DNA of 64,000 nucleotides, from the NCBI RefSeq assembly GCF_963678975.1, contig NC_089273.1, forward strand, positions 32,612,973 through 32,676,972, given 5' to 3'. Made by a program: the position numbers and the translations under genes. A model generated the notes under the pieces. The model saw only the letters and a program-made list of their open reading frames with translations. It made no database searches and had not been told where the DNA came from. The DNA comes from Dysidea avara (Eukaryota; Porifera; Demospongiae; Dictyoceratida; Dysideidae). Of this stretch, positions 31,829 through 42,191 are shown one piece after another; within the stretch, counting starts at the first letter, position 1, and every line of letters begins with the position of its first letter.

Positions 31829-34800
31829 TTTTTTTTTCCCGGGCTTGATGGACTGCCCTTGCCTACCACCCCCAGCACATAAATGGCCTGTGCTGGACAA
31901 ACCGGGACTTTCTTAGTACACGGCAAACTGAGACTCTGCCCGAATCAGCTCCACAATTGGGGGAGTCTTAACATAGTGACCGATGGATGAGCGGGCTCCG
32001 CGGATGCATTGTAAGGAGGACTGCAAGAGAGAGAAAGATAGACAGCACCTTAACCACCCCATGACAACAGAGTAATCATCGCCCCACTTATTTGAAAGTT
32101 GACGAACCAAGCGTTGATAGAAAAACAGACGCCTCATGAGCCAGACCACCAGAGGCAGACATTACCAGGGGGGTAAAAGAGGCATGCTCCTCCTCACGAA
32201 TTCTCTGAGCATACGCACGTTTCTTAATGTTCTCGTGCCTCCGATAACAGAAGACCAGTGATGAGGATGCATTAGTAGCAGCCAGAGAGTTGAACACCCG
32301 CACATCCACAAAACATCTTTCACTTCTTCCACCCCAAAAACCATTCATGGCGATGTCAATACGGGCACCATCTTGGATATTGGCAGAAGCAGGGTAGTCC
32401 AGCTGTGAAACCGGCTGGAGCTCTGGTTCAACAGCTACCTGAGAGCATACTTCAGTCAACAGGGTAGCAGTTAGATCTCTGATCTCATTGTGTCGGATAG
32501 AAGGCAAGCCACCCTTGGGACAGGATAAAGCATGCTCCACTGAAAAGGAAGTCCCACATGCACAGTGAGCAGGAGTCCGCTGAGGAGACCACCCATAACG
32601 TAGTGCTACGGCATCATGAAACGCGGACTTATGCAGTGCAAAGCCATGTTCCTGTAGGGGCCGGGTGGTAAGCCAGTTGGTGGTCCCTTTGGCTGAGGCT
32701 AGATCTAAAGCGCGTTGAGAGGAGGGATCCAAGTGGGTACGCAAACTGGAAGATCTATCCGAATAGTTGGAAGATTTGGAATTGCGGATTGCGGACTTGC
32801 GAGATAGCTGTTCTGTTTTAACAATAGCCGAATTGGTACTCCGGTCCAGAATGAATTGTGAAAGAGGCTCAGTAATGTGACACGAGGCTGAATACTCCTC
32901 AGCTGCAATAAGAGTTGGGTTTATGATACCCAAACCACCATATCGAGGTGGAAGGGCAAATAACTTACGGATTGTGTCATTTGGTGGAGAGCATCCCATC
33001 AAAGTAGGGATAAGTACCAGCCGGATGTTGTCCTCAAGGGGTTGTAAAGCCTCTGATATGTTTGGAGTAGTGCGACAAAGATAGAGCCAATGGCTTGACA
33101 AGCCATGAGTGAGAGCGGAATAAGCAGCATGCGGCTGAACTTGTGCGAACTTGGCAAGTCGTGTAATCTCTGCTGACCAACCAACAACCTTGTCCCTCAC
33201 AAATTCCTGGACATAAGCGTTTGAACCAATGGCAGCCCCAAGATAGGAACGGCCTGCGGAAGTAATTTGAACATCAGTATCTGAGAACAGAGTAGTAGCA
33301 ATTGAATGGAACCTTTCCTCAGAAACTAACCAAGTTTTAGGAGCATTCACAAAATAGCCAAAAGCAGGTCCCTTAATACAAAGCTGGTTCCACCAGATGA
33401 GCAAGTCCTGTATACTGCCACAAGCACAAGCATCATCAGCATACCAGACCTGGTCCACTGTCCCATGAAGTTGATTGATTAAAGGCACTGTAGCAAGGGC
33501 ATACATAGGCATAGCTAGTGGGTCTCTCTGTGTAGTACCCTCCTCTGATAAAATAACCTCCCCAGAAACAAGCAAAGAGGCTGGAGACCTATAAATATTG
33601 ATCAGAATAGTGGAAAGTGGCGGGCACAGTTGTCTGATGTTGTGTAGAGCCACCAAACTGTTCAGCGAGTTAAAGGCATTGGAGGCGTCCACCAGCAACA
33701 CAGCCTCAGTGCTTCCTTCCTCAAAAACCTTTCGGACAGCATGAACCGCAGCCTCCACCCCAGAGAGTTGCCCTGCACAAAGTTGGTGTGAACCGGCTGC
33801 CTCCTGAATGTCATCCCGCAGGATGACTAGCACAGCCTTAGCAACAATACGTCTCATAACCTCGCACACACCAATAGGCCGCACCCCAGGACTTTTATCC
33901 AAAGCAATGAGGCGACACACCAAAAAAGGCGAAAGCAAATCTGGGGAGAGGAAAACAGTACATAAACAACGAGCAAATGAGGACATTGCAACACACAATT
34001 CACCTGTAGCAGAGTGAAATGAGGTACAAAGTCGACGCCAACCACGAGCGTCTATCCCAGAGGGTCCTGCCGCACCAGGTGTTCGCAAAGCAGCAGACCT
34101 GATAACAGCAGCATTAAGAGAAGAGAATATAACAGAGTGTACGGATGGTGGGTCAGCCCAATGCTGTAGAAGACACTTAGGATCCAAAGGCTGAGCTGGA
34201 GGATGTTTAGCCCGCAGAACATCGCGAACATAAAGGCCAGGAGAAGCAGAATCAGCTATCTCACTCAAGTTTAGAACTCCACCACATTGGTAACCTGAAA
34301 CTAATCGTAAAGCAGCCTTGGTTTTACCCTCAAACATTAGCTTAGAAAAGTTACGTACAAGTTGTGCCTCACTTGGTTTTGGCAAATGTCTCTTGAGACG
34401 ACCCTGTATAGCTCTTTCCTCAGCAACCAGTCCAAGTAGATTCCCATCCCTCCACTGTTTCAGCCGCTGCTCCAATAGGAGAGTGTGATCCTTGTCCTTA
34501 GATGTGCGGCTACGTTTCTGGAGCAGCAATATACAAACCACAACAATAGCCTTAAGGGAAGAACCCTCACCTACAGCACGAAACAAACGAGCCAGTTCAA
34601 GTACAAAAGCCTTACCAGCTGAACCCTGTGGAACTGCAAAACTGTTCTTCTTCCAATTTATCACTTCTAAATAAACTTTATCCAATTCTGAGATAAAACA
34701 GCTTCCATCAAGATTCCCCCACTGAAAGTTAGGCTGAACTACAGGTTGAAAATCAGGTAGGTCAACAACTGACGAATTGTTCATTAAAATGTCGTTGGAG

Positions 34801-35250
34801 TTGTTAGAAGTCAAGTAGGGGGCGTTAGGTTCTTCCTCCTCGTCAACCTGTGCGACGGATGAGGGTCTTGCCTCCCGGAGAATTGAACTCTGTGGATCCA
34901 AACTGGCCCTCGAACTGGCCTGGAGTGTCGCATTTGGTTCAAAACGGCAATAACGCCTGCCTATCTCATCACGATAAGACACCAAAATATTTGAAATGGG
35001 CTGGTCTTGGTAGCAAATGGTTGTCTTCCAGTTCTTAGAAGAAGCTTTACCCGCTTTGCTTTGAAGGTCACATGGAGTCAAAAGGTCCCCATTGACCCGA
35101 ACACAACGACTGGTGCCACTGGACAGTTCCTTGGTTATCAACTTCGCTTGCAAAGTCCCACATACTATGTCGACGGCCTCCAGAGTTGAGCGACTCTCCG
35201 GAAAACCAGGGAGAAAATCGACCATTACGATTCGTTGAGCACAACGTCAC
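31829..35250 (-). mobile_element. Full-length non-LTR retrotransposon with SAND-RT ORF
   Basis: The 9-base duplications TGATAAGAC (minus strand; 31820-31828 and 35251-35259) flank a 3422-base element with a 25-base 5' leader, one long ORF, a 3' UTR of about 250 bases and a nine-A tail (31829-31837). It sits between the primer-binding site and Gag of the BEL element. The exact ends, tail and intact ORF indicate a complete and young copy. Confidence 0.95.
32088..35225 (-). CDS. SAND-RT-CCHC-endonuclease polyprotein of non-LTR element
   Basis: The 1045-residue ORF is uninterrupted. Residues about 18-90 form a SAND domain: VDIVCGTL, SGTSRCV, LLTPCDLQSKAGK and the DNA-contacting KNWK at 64-67. 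An acidic linker (129-132) follows. RT spans about 380-720: PSGIDARGW, RLIALDKSPGVRPIGV, DASNAFNSL (catalytic D513), EGTTQRDPLAM and YADD at 595-598. A C-X-C-X7-H-X3-C finger is at 888-902. Then RHNEIRD and a restriction-like endonuclease pattern RIDI (D957) ... FVDVRV (D974). CCHC plus RLE is the arrangement of R2/NeSL/CRE-type LINEs. The SAND domain may replace their N-terminal zinc-finger/Myb targeting module. Start chosen: first ATG, 26 bases from the element end. Confidence 0.93.
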   Translation of the reverse strand: MVDFLPGFPESRSTLEAVDIVCGTLQAKLITKELSSGTSRCVRVNGDLLTPCDLQSKAGKASSKNWKTTICYQDQPISNILVSYRDEIGRRYCRFEPNATLQASSRASLDPQSSILREARPSSVAQVDEEEEPNAPYLTSNNSNDILMNNSSVVDLPDFQPVVQPNFQWGNLDGSCFISELDKVYLEVINWKKNSFAVPQGSAGKAFVLELARLFRAVGEGSSLKAIVVVCILLLQKRSRTSKDKDHTLLLEQRLKQWRDGNLLGLVAEERAIQGRLKRHLPKPSEAQLVRNFSKLMFEGKTKAALRLVSGYQCGGVLNLSEIADSASPGLYVRDVLRAKHPPAQPLDPKCLLQHWADPPSVHSVIFSSLNAAVIRSAALRTPGAAGPSGIDARGWRRLCTSFHSATGELCVAMSSFARCLCTVFLSPDLLSPFLVCRLIALDKSPGVRPIGVCEVMRRIVAKAVLVILRDDIQEAAGSHQLCAGQLSGVEAAVHAVRKVFEEGSTEAVLLVDASNAFNSLNSLVALHNIRQLCPPLSTILINIYRSPASLLVSGEVILSEEGTTQRDPLAMPMYALATVPLINQLHGTVDQVWYADDACACGSIQDLLIWWNQLCIKGPAFGYFVNAPKTWLVSEERFHSIATTLFSDTDVQITSAGRSYLGAAIGSNAYVQEFVRDKVVGWSAEITRLAKFAQVQPHAAYSALTHGLSSHWLYLCRTTPNISEALQPLEDNIRLVLIPTLMGCSPPNDTIRKLFALPPRYGGLGIINPTLIAAEEYSASCHITEPLSQFILDRSTNSAIVKTEQLSRKSAIRNSKSSNYSDRSSSLRTHLDPSSQRALDLASAKGTTNWLTTRPLQEHGFALHKSAFHDAVALRYGWSPQRTPAHCACGTSFSVEHALSCPKGGLPSIRHNEIRDLTATLLTEVCSQVAVEPELQPVSQLDYPASANIQDGARIDIAMNGFWGGRSERCFVDVRVFNSLAATNASSSLVFCYRRHENIKKRAYAQRIREEEHASFTPLVMSASGGLAHEASVFLSTLGSSTFK

Positions 35251-35337
35251 GTCTTATCAGTACTTGACCTCTACTGGTGCCGTTTAAATTCCCCAGCACA
35301 AAGGATTCTGCATGTAGGGGGCTTCAGCGAGTCTCGT

Positions 35338-35355
35338 GCCCCACGTTGGGCGCCA
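35338..35355 (-). promoter_or_regulatory. Primer-binding site, tRNA-Lys type
   Basis: Two bases inside the 5' LTR the minus strand reads TGGCGCCCAACGTGGGGC, the 18-base sequence known as the tRNA-Lys(1,2) primer-binding site of several retroviruses. It should prime minus-strand DNA synthesis of the BEL element. Confidence 0.9.
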
Positions 35356-35357
35356 CT

Positions 35358-35573
35358 TGTCACGAATTTGGTACTAATTGACAACCTCTCAACGAAATGA
35401 ACTGGAACAAGCCAATGATATTCACGCCACTAAGCACTTCAAACCACTCAAACGTGTTAATCGCTTCAACTGATAACTTACACACACACGTGACAGCATT
35501 ACACAATTCATTACATCATTGAATAAACCTAGCCTAACCTAATTACAAAACCAAAGATAAAATAAATGTCACA
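35358..35573 (-). repeat. 5' LTR of BEL element
   Basis: 216 bases. Compared with the other LTR it has GGTACTAATTGACAACC in place of GGCAACC, plus five substitutions. It ends at the TCTGC duplication, followed by the continuing Ty3 RNase H frame (35579-35636). Confidence 0.95.
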
Positions 35574-35636
35574 TCTGCTTCCATACAACGATGGGCCATT
35601 ATCCTGTCTGCCTACAGCTATAAAATTAAGTATAAG

Positions 35637-37041
35637 TAGGGATTTCCAACTAAATTAAAAAGTTTACATTCCTTAAATTCTTTGGTATGGCAAATATTGT
35701 GCATTCTTTTAGAATCATTTTAGTGCAAACCTCACCTCAATCGGTAGTTCCAATCAAGAGATACAAGCAAAAGAAGTCATTAGAGCGGTGATTTTGTGTC
35801 CGACATTTTTATGGCTTTTCTGTACATTAGCATGGCACCAGGCATAATATCCAAAGTGCCATAACTTTTAACAGGAATTTCTTAATGACATGAAATTTTC
35901 ACCACATAACCATTCAATGTAGTAAAATGCATGAGATAAGTAAAACCTTTCTAAAGTGACCGATTCTCTGTAGAATGACCAGTTGTAATATTTAATGGTT
36001 GAGTCAGTAATTTGCTAAGAATAATGCATCCTGTCACACAATATCACTAGTTAATTATCTCTAAATGTAAGTGGGGTACCTGTGTATAATTAATACTGCA
36101 CAGAATATGACCTTTGGCACCACAGGTCATAGTTAACAATTACTTTGTAAAAACATGACAATCAGATTGCAACATACATGATCAGTAATGTTCAGTGCTA
36201 TGGTAAGGTAGCATTTTTAGATACTACTTCATTTTATATGCGACACTAAATGTATGGATAATACAAATTATTATATAATATGACGACATCACTACTTAAT
36301 AAAGAACAACAATAAGCTGTTTCTGGCAAGAATTACAACCATTGCAGCTGCAAAATAATTAATAATAACAGCAGTAGTACATCAGAATATCACAACAGGT
36401 AGTTGAGAAGCTTTACAAGGTATGTATCGTGTGCCTAACATTGATTTTTTTTAAAGTTATGCATGATGTTGCATGCTATAAAGCATAAAAGCTATTCCTC
36501 ACAACACAACAAACTGCTTACTGTTAAACTATACTTGGACTGATGCGGATGGGTGGCTTGAACACCAGGGTGGTTGTTACGCAGAATTCTTAACAGTCCT
36601 AGATGGTGGTATACCTTTTTACAAGACATATTTTCGTCGTGAGCGACCGGAAAACGTCTCTTCACCAAAAAACGGATGGTAAATTCAAAATCAGCGTATC
36701 CACTTTGCCCAGGATGACTTCTTTCAGCCTCACAGGTCACAGAAACTCGCGGAAAACTCGATAACTTTTGACAACAGGTGGTGCCGTAAAATCCCGTATT
36801 TCCCATACATTACGTTGTACAGATTTTTTGTATGGGCTTCCTATGGGGAATTTTAATTTTAGAACTTTGATTTCGCGTATTTCAATAAATATTTGATGAA
36901 ATTTAATTCGGCAAATTGCATTACGAAGTACGAAGCATTGGCTATCACGTACTAGAACAGCAGCTCGTAAAACATTTATTGAATAGTTGTATTTTGATAA
37001 GCAAAAGTATGTGTGAAAAATCAGGAGGTTGGAAATCGCTA
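35637..37041. mobile_element. TIR element, 1405 bases, in Ty3 RNase H
   Basis: The ends TAGGGATTTCCAAC and GTTGGAAATCGCTA are inverted with one mismatch. The 7-base duplications GTATAAG lie at 35630-35636 and 37042-37048. Size and ends are compatible with a hAT-type non-autonomous element. Removing it rejoins RNase H in frame. A 104-codon ORF on the minus strand (36806-36492) has no recognisable domain. Confidence 0.88.
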
Positions 37042-37048
37042 GTATAAG

Positions 37049-38331
37049 CCGGGTACATGTAATTCAAATGCTGATGCGTTCGGCAGGTTGCCACTACCAC
37101 ATCAGCCTAAGGTTGTTCCAACCCCAACAGATACTATCTTCTTACTAGATTAGTTAAATTCCACACCAATGACAGTACCATTATTCACCAAGACAGACCT
37201 AATTTTATTAAAAGTCAGAGCACAGTTAATGAAAGGTTGGATGTATTCATTGTTCGACTTGCAGCCCTAATTTGGACTAAGATCAAAGTTAAGTGTTGAA
37301 GCTGGCTGTGTATTTCGTGATAACAGAGTTGTGGTCCTTCAAGGGGACAGACTAAGGTCCTTGGGTTGCTGCATGAAGTACACCCAAGAGTTGATCGAAT
37401 GGAGCGCTTGGCCAGGGAGTATGTGTGGTGGCCACAAATTGATTGTAATATTGAAAGCATGGTAAAATCTTGTAATGCTTGTAAACTGAATAGAAATACT
37501 CCAGCAGCAGCCCCCTTGCATCCATGGGAATGGCCAGACAATTGCTGGTCATGAGTTCATGTGGACTATGCCAGACCTGTTCTAAATCAAATGTTCCTTC
37601 TCAACATTGATTCCCACAGCAAATAGTTGGATGTTCATATAATTACGTCTGCAACAGCATTAGTCACAATTTAGAAACTACGTGACACCTTTGCAACTCT
37701 TGGTCTGCCAGAGACCCTAGTTTCAGATAATGTTTCTGTATTTATTAGTTATGAATTTCTAGAATGGCATTCAACATCTGAAAATGAACCATATCATGCA
37801 GCCTCAAACAGACTGGATGAAATGGACTGGTTGAAAGGGCAATCCAGAGTTTTAAGTCAGCTATGAAGAGAATGCAAGAGGGTGGTTCCATAGAGTCTAA
37901 GGTTCCCACTTTTTGTTTAAGTATAGAGTGATACTACACTCTACAACCAGTGCCTTCCCTGCAGAGCTGATGTTTGGCAGACCTTTGCAAACACACCTTG
38001 ACTTACTTCAGCCCAATGTGAAAGATCATGTAAGGCATTCCCAGTCCAAACAGAAACAGCATCATGATGTCCACTATAAGCAATGACAGTTCAAGGAAGG
38101 CAAGACAGTGTATACCAAAAATTTTAGTGGGAAGGGAGAGTGGGTACCAGGAGTAATCAGTAAAGTGCAAGGTTCATTGTCATATTTAATATCATTGGAA
38201 GATGGGAGGGTGGTACACAGACATGTGGATCATATCAAATTGAGAGAGACAATGTTTGGACAATTATCATGCCCAGTAGACCAACAAGAAACAACAAATG
38301 CAGAAGAAGCAAATACAGATGTTGAGCTGTA
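37049..38331 (+). pseudogene. RNase H end and integrase of Ty3-type element
   Basis: After the RNase H tail (NADAFGRLPLP at about 37069), the integrase has a finger LLHEVHPRVDRM ... CNACK and the core VHVDYA (Asp), LVSDNVSVF (Asp, with the usual G changed) and GLVERAIQSFKSAM (Glu, about 37822). The C-terminal module is SGKGEWVPGVISKVQG and HRHVDHIKLR. Several stops and frameshifts. The polypurine tract AGAAGGGAGGAGAT precedes the 3' LTR. Confidence 0.88.
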
Positions 38332-38401
38332 ACGGCAAGCAAGGAGCCACACACCACTCTCCAGACTGATAGAGAAGCTAGATAACTAAGAAGGGAGGAG
38401 A

Positions 38402-38569
38402 TATAACAATTGAACAGCAGTATAATTATTATTAGTTATTGTATTATTATTCATTGTAACTGAACATTTTAAATCATTGTAATCATGTGCACATGTATAT
38501 CTTGTGATTCTGATTAAATGGCATTCAATATTGTTTGAGTGAACACGTGGCAACTCTACGAATATTACA
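38402..38569 (+). repeat. 3' LTR of Ty3-type element
   Basis: 168 bases from TATAACAATTG to AATATTACA. Includes ATTGTTTGAGTGAAC, the intact version of the site into which the hAT inserted in the 5' LTR. Confidence 0.88.
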
Positions 38570-38714
38570 ACATGATTCTGATTATTCCATCTTGTCAGAG
38601 GCTGCTGTCATCCCTTCCAATGGTCCGGCATCTTTATTTGCAGTCCAAAGAGTTAGCTTCAGTTCAGGAATGTTCAAAGTATTAATAGAAGACCTATTCT
38701 TTAATTTTTTACTT

Positions 38715-39560
38715 ATATCAAGACACACGGTAGTGTGTCGTGCGGCCCAAGAAGCCGGCGCGCCACACCGCGAGTATATTTACAGGAAGAAAGAAAACGT
38801 CATTTTCACACCTTTGTATCTCGGTGATCCCTTATCCGATTATAACCAAATTTGATACAGAGTTGTCCACCAGCCAGGGGAGTCTACAATCCAAGTTTGA
38901 AAGAAATCGCTCTAGCTATTTCCAAGATACGAGCTGCTAAAATTTAGATTTTTATTCTTGTTTTTTTTTTGCGATTTTTCATCTTCGTGCTTTCGCACAC
39001 TTGCTAAAATTGCTATAAAACGCAAACGCATACTCCGATCGCCTTGAAATTTAGCACACCGAAAGGGAGTCCAAAGGCGAATCCTAGCTTCAAATTTGGT
39101 GCAAATCCGATGAATGGTTCAGGAATTATGACCGATTATTCGCGTAAAACAAGATCGATTTGTTGTCACGCCTACAGGGTAAACCGCTTCATGGAATGTG
39201 TTGAAAATTGCTATGCAGATGGAGTAACCATCGTAGGAGTGTCTTTTGGTGGTTTGAAAGGAATCGAGATAAAGACCACGGAAATATGACACAAAACCCA
39301 ACCTGTGTCACAATTACGCGATCGATTTTTATGAATTAAAAAGTATTAGTTTTCACGCCTACTAGGCAAACCGCTTAGAGCAATAAGCTGAAAATCGGTG
39401 TATAGCTGGAATAATTTTCATAGAAAGTCCTTGCAGTAGTACAGAAGAATTGGATTACAAACCACTGAGTTATGATTCGAAAGTCAACTCCGTGCAACAA
39501 ATGCGAGATCGAGATACTCTAATAGAACAGTCACCCTAATAGAGCATTCGGCTAATTTAT
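38715..39560 (+). repeat. Core of composite element, second copy
   Basis: Reverse-complement match to 16085-16903 throughout, for example GCGGCCCAAGAAGCCGGCGC and AGACCACGGAAATATGACAC. By eye identity is about 80-85 percent with small indels. No ORF is conserved between the copies, so the conservation is not for protein. Confidence 0.85.
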
Positions 39561-39589
39561 TTAATCCATTATAGAATTCTCTTACATTA

Positions 39590-41496
39590 CAAGTTATTCT
39601 GTAGGGAGTTCAGCTGCAAACAGTTAATCTTATAGACAGTTCAGCAAGAAGCAAGTCACCCTGTGGAGAGTTAAGCTACAAATATATCACTGTAGAGGTT
39701 CAGAACATTACAAGTCACACTGAAGAGAGTTCAGCTATAAACAAGTCATGCACCCTGTAGAGAGTTCACCTACAATTAAGTCACTCTCTAGAGAATTCAG
39801 CTACACACAAGTCACTGTGCAGAGAGTTCAGCTACAAAAAAAATACCCTGTAGAGAGATAAGCTACAAACAACACACTTTGCAGAGAGTTCAGCTACAAA
39901 CAAATCGACCTTTAGAGCGATCAGCAACAAACAAATCAACTTGTAGAGAGATCAGCTAGAAATAAATCAACCTGCAGAGAGATCAGCTACAAACAAATCA
40001 GCTTGTAGAGAGATCAATTACATACTAATCAACCTGTAGAGAGATAAGCTAAAACAAATCACCCTGTAGAGAGTTCAGCTACAAAAAACCACCCTGTAGA
40101 AACATTAGCTAGAAACTAGACACAATGTAAGGAGTTCAGCTACAAGCAAATCACCCTGTAGAGAGTTCAGCTAAAACAAAACAACCTGCAGAGAGATCAG
40201 CTACACAAATCAACTTGTAGAGGGATCGGCTACAAACAAATCAACCTGCAGAGAGATCAGCTACACACAAATCAACTTGTAGAGAGATCAGCTACACATA
40301 AATTAACCTGTAGAGAGATAAGCTAGAAACAAATCACCCTGTAGAGAGTTCAGCTAAAACAAATCAACCTCCAGAGAGATCAGCTAGAAACAAATTACCT
40401 TGTAGAGAGATCATCTAGAAACAAATCAACCTGCAGAGAGAACAGCTACAAACAAATCTGCATGTAGAGAGATCAGTTACACACAAATCAACCTGTAGAG
40501 AGATAAGCTATAAACAAATCACCCTGTAGAGAGTTCAGCTAAAACAAATCAACCTCCAGAGAGATCAGCTACAAACAAATCACCTTATAGATAGTTCAGC
40601 TACAAACAAATTACCTTGTAGAGAGATTGGCTACAAACAAATCAACCTGCAGAGAGATCAGCTACACACAAATCAACTTGTAGAGAGTTCAGCTACAAAC
40701 AAATCAACCTGTAGAGCGATCAGCTAGAAACAAATCACCCTAAAGAGAGGTCAGCTACACAAAAATCACCTTGCAGAGAGATCAGCTACAAACAAAGCAT
40801 TTTGCAGAGAGTTCAGCTACAAACAAATCAACCTTTAGAGCGATCAGCAACAAACAAATCAACTTGTAGAGAGATCATCTAGAAACAAATCAACCTGCAG
40901 AGAGATCAGCTACAAGCAGATCAGCACGTAGAGAGATCAGTTACACACAAATCAACCTGTAGAGACATAAGCTAGAAACAAATCACCCTGTAGAGAGTTC
41001 AGCTAAAACCAATCAACCTCCAGAGAGATCAGCTACAAACAAATCACCTTATAGATAGTTCAGCTACAAACAAATTGCCTTGTAGAGAGATTGGCTACAA
41101 ACAAATCAACCTGCAAAGAGATCAGCTACAAACAAATCAACTTGTAGAGAGACCAGCTACAAACAAATCACCCTGTAGAGAGATCAGGTAGAAACTAGAC
41201 ACAATGTAAGGAGTTCAGTTACAAGCAAATCACCCTGTAGAAAGTTCAGCTACAATCAAATCAACCTGTAGAGCGATCAGATGGAAAAAAATTACCCTGA
41301 AGAGAGGTCAGCTACAAAAAATCACCCTGTAGAGAGATCAGCTAGAAACAAAATTAATCACCCTGAAGAGTACACACAAATCAACTTGTAGAGAGATCAG
41401 CTACAAAAAAATCACCCTGTAGAGAGATCAGCTAGAAACTAGACACAATGTAAGGAGTTCAGCTACAAGCAAATCACCCTTTAGTGAGTTCAGCTA
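39590..41496 (+). repeat. 31-bp minisatellite array, copy 4 (left part)
   Basis: Roughly 60 units of GTAGAGAGATCAGCTAC then AAACAAATCAACCT. Blocks of several units recur: a block containing ACCTCCAGAGAGATCAGCTA followed by ACCTTATAGATAGTTCAG occurs near 40.55 and 41.03 kb, about 480 bases apart. This suggests recent segmental amplification within the array. Confidence 0.92.
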
Positions 41497-41857
41497 CAGT
41501 ACAGCTCACAGGTAACGTCGCGAGTATACACATGCGAGTAGTGCTCATGTCTTCTCACAGGATTATTCTTTTGCAATGCACTATACAATACCTGTGGATC
41601 ATCGCGTAGATATTCACTAGCCGTGCGAGAAACTCGCCACACATGAGAACACTCGCTACTGAGTTCAGTAACTTCATATATTCAACACTTAAATCACATA
41701 AACATTTGAGACCAGTCCCATACTGTATGTTCGTATCTAGCTAATGTTAGAGTGCAATAAACGCACGCTGGACCAGCAGAACGCAATGGGTGGAATATTT
41801 ACGAAATCGAAATAATCCGTAAATTTTACAGCGCTTGTTTCACAATGAAGGAAAGTG

Positions 41858-42033
41858 ATAATACCACAAACCTTGGTAGCATCGTGATCCCATAAGCAAG
41901 AGGAGTTCCAAAATCATTGTTCGTTTCAGTACTCCAAAGGAGACGGAATATATCAGCGTTAGTCTGCCTTGCGTTGGACGAACGGTTCACTATGGTTTTT
42001 CTCACGTTCGTTCGCCTTCTCCGGTCCCCCATG
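41858..42033 (-). CDS. Possible captured first exon
   Basis: On the minus strand GCGACCATGGGGGAC gives a strong start context. The frame reads MGDRRRRTNVRKTIVNRSS and continues about 58 codons to CTACCAAG before GTTTGTGG, a plausible donor. The protein start is very basic. No family recognised. It lies inside a TIR element, so it may be a host fragment carried by the transposon, or chance. Confidence 0.3.
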
Positions 42034-42191
42034 GTCGCAGAAAAGGCCTGGAAGACAAAACTCACCCAGCAATGGATTTGCTTGTTCATGGAGAATTCGA
42101 TGGTACAACTTGGTAGAGGACTACTTTCGTATGTTATGTTTGTTTTATTAAGCGCCTGTAGCTTATTGTCATTGTACAAGTCGATTTTTTG

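Larger units (their letters stand above)
25495..35573 (-). mobile_element. BEL/Pao LTR retrotransposon inserted in RNase H
   Basis: LTRs of 206 bases (25495-25700) and 216 bases (35358-35573) start TGTGACATTTATTTTATC and end TTCGTGACA on the minus strand. The 5-base duplications TCTGC lie at 25490-25494 and 35574-35578. Gag, protease, RT, RNase H and integrase are all on the minus strand. By eye the LTRs differ by five substitutions and a 10-base indel, so the insertion is fairly young. It contains a MITE (29031-29720) and a non-LTR element (31829-35250). Confidence 0.95.
21447..38569 (+). mobile_element. Ty3-type LTR retrotransposon, broken by three direct insertions
   Basis: LTRs begin TGTAACAATTG (21447) and TATAACAATTG (38402), and both end TTGTTTGAGTGAAC then ATTACA. 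The domain order is gag, protease, RT, RNase H, integrase. Inserted pieces are a hAT in the 5' LTR (21563-23016), a BEL element in RNase H (25495-35573) and a DNA element (35637-37041). Taking out the inserts and one duplication each leaves about 4.2 kb. The flanks share CATG, a probable target duplication. Internal coding is full of stops, so it is long dead. Confidence 0.9.

Noticed and set aside
32162..32344. Small ORFs overlapping the SAND-RT frame
   Set aside because: Shadows of the 1045-codon ORF in other frames. The same applies to those on the plus strand at 33808-35189.
38535..38855. 106-codon ORF after the Ty3 3' LTR
   Set aside because: It starts inside the LTR and ends inside the composite element. 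A host exon could underlie the middle part, but I found no supporting signal.
39590..41496. CRISPR array
   Set aside because: The 31-base units are directly adjacent tandem repeats without unique spacers, in an animal genome, so this is a minisatellite.
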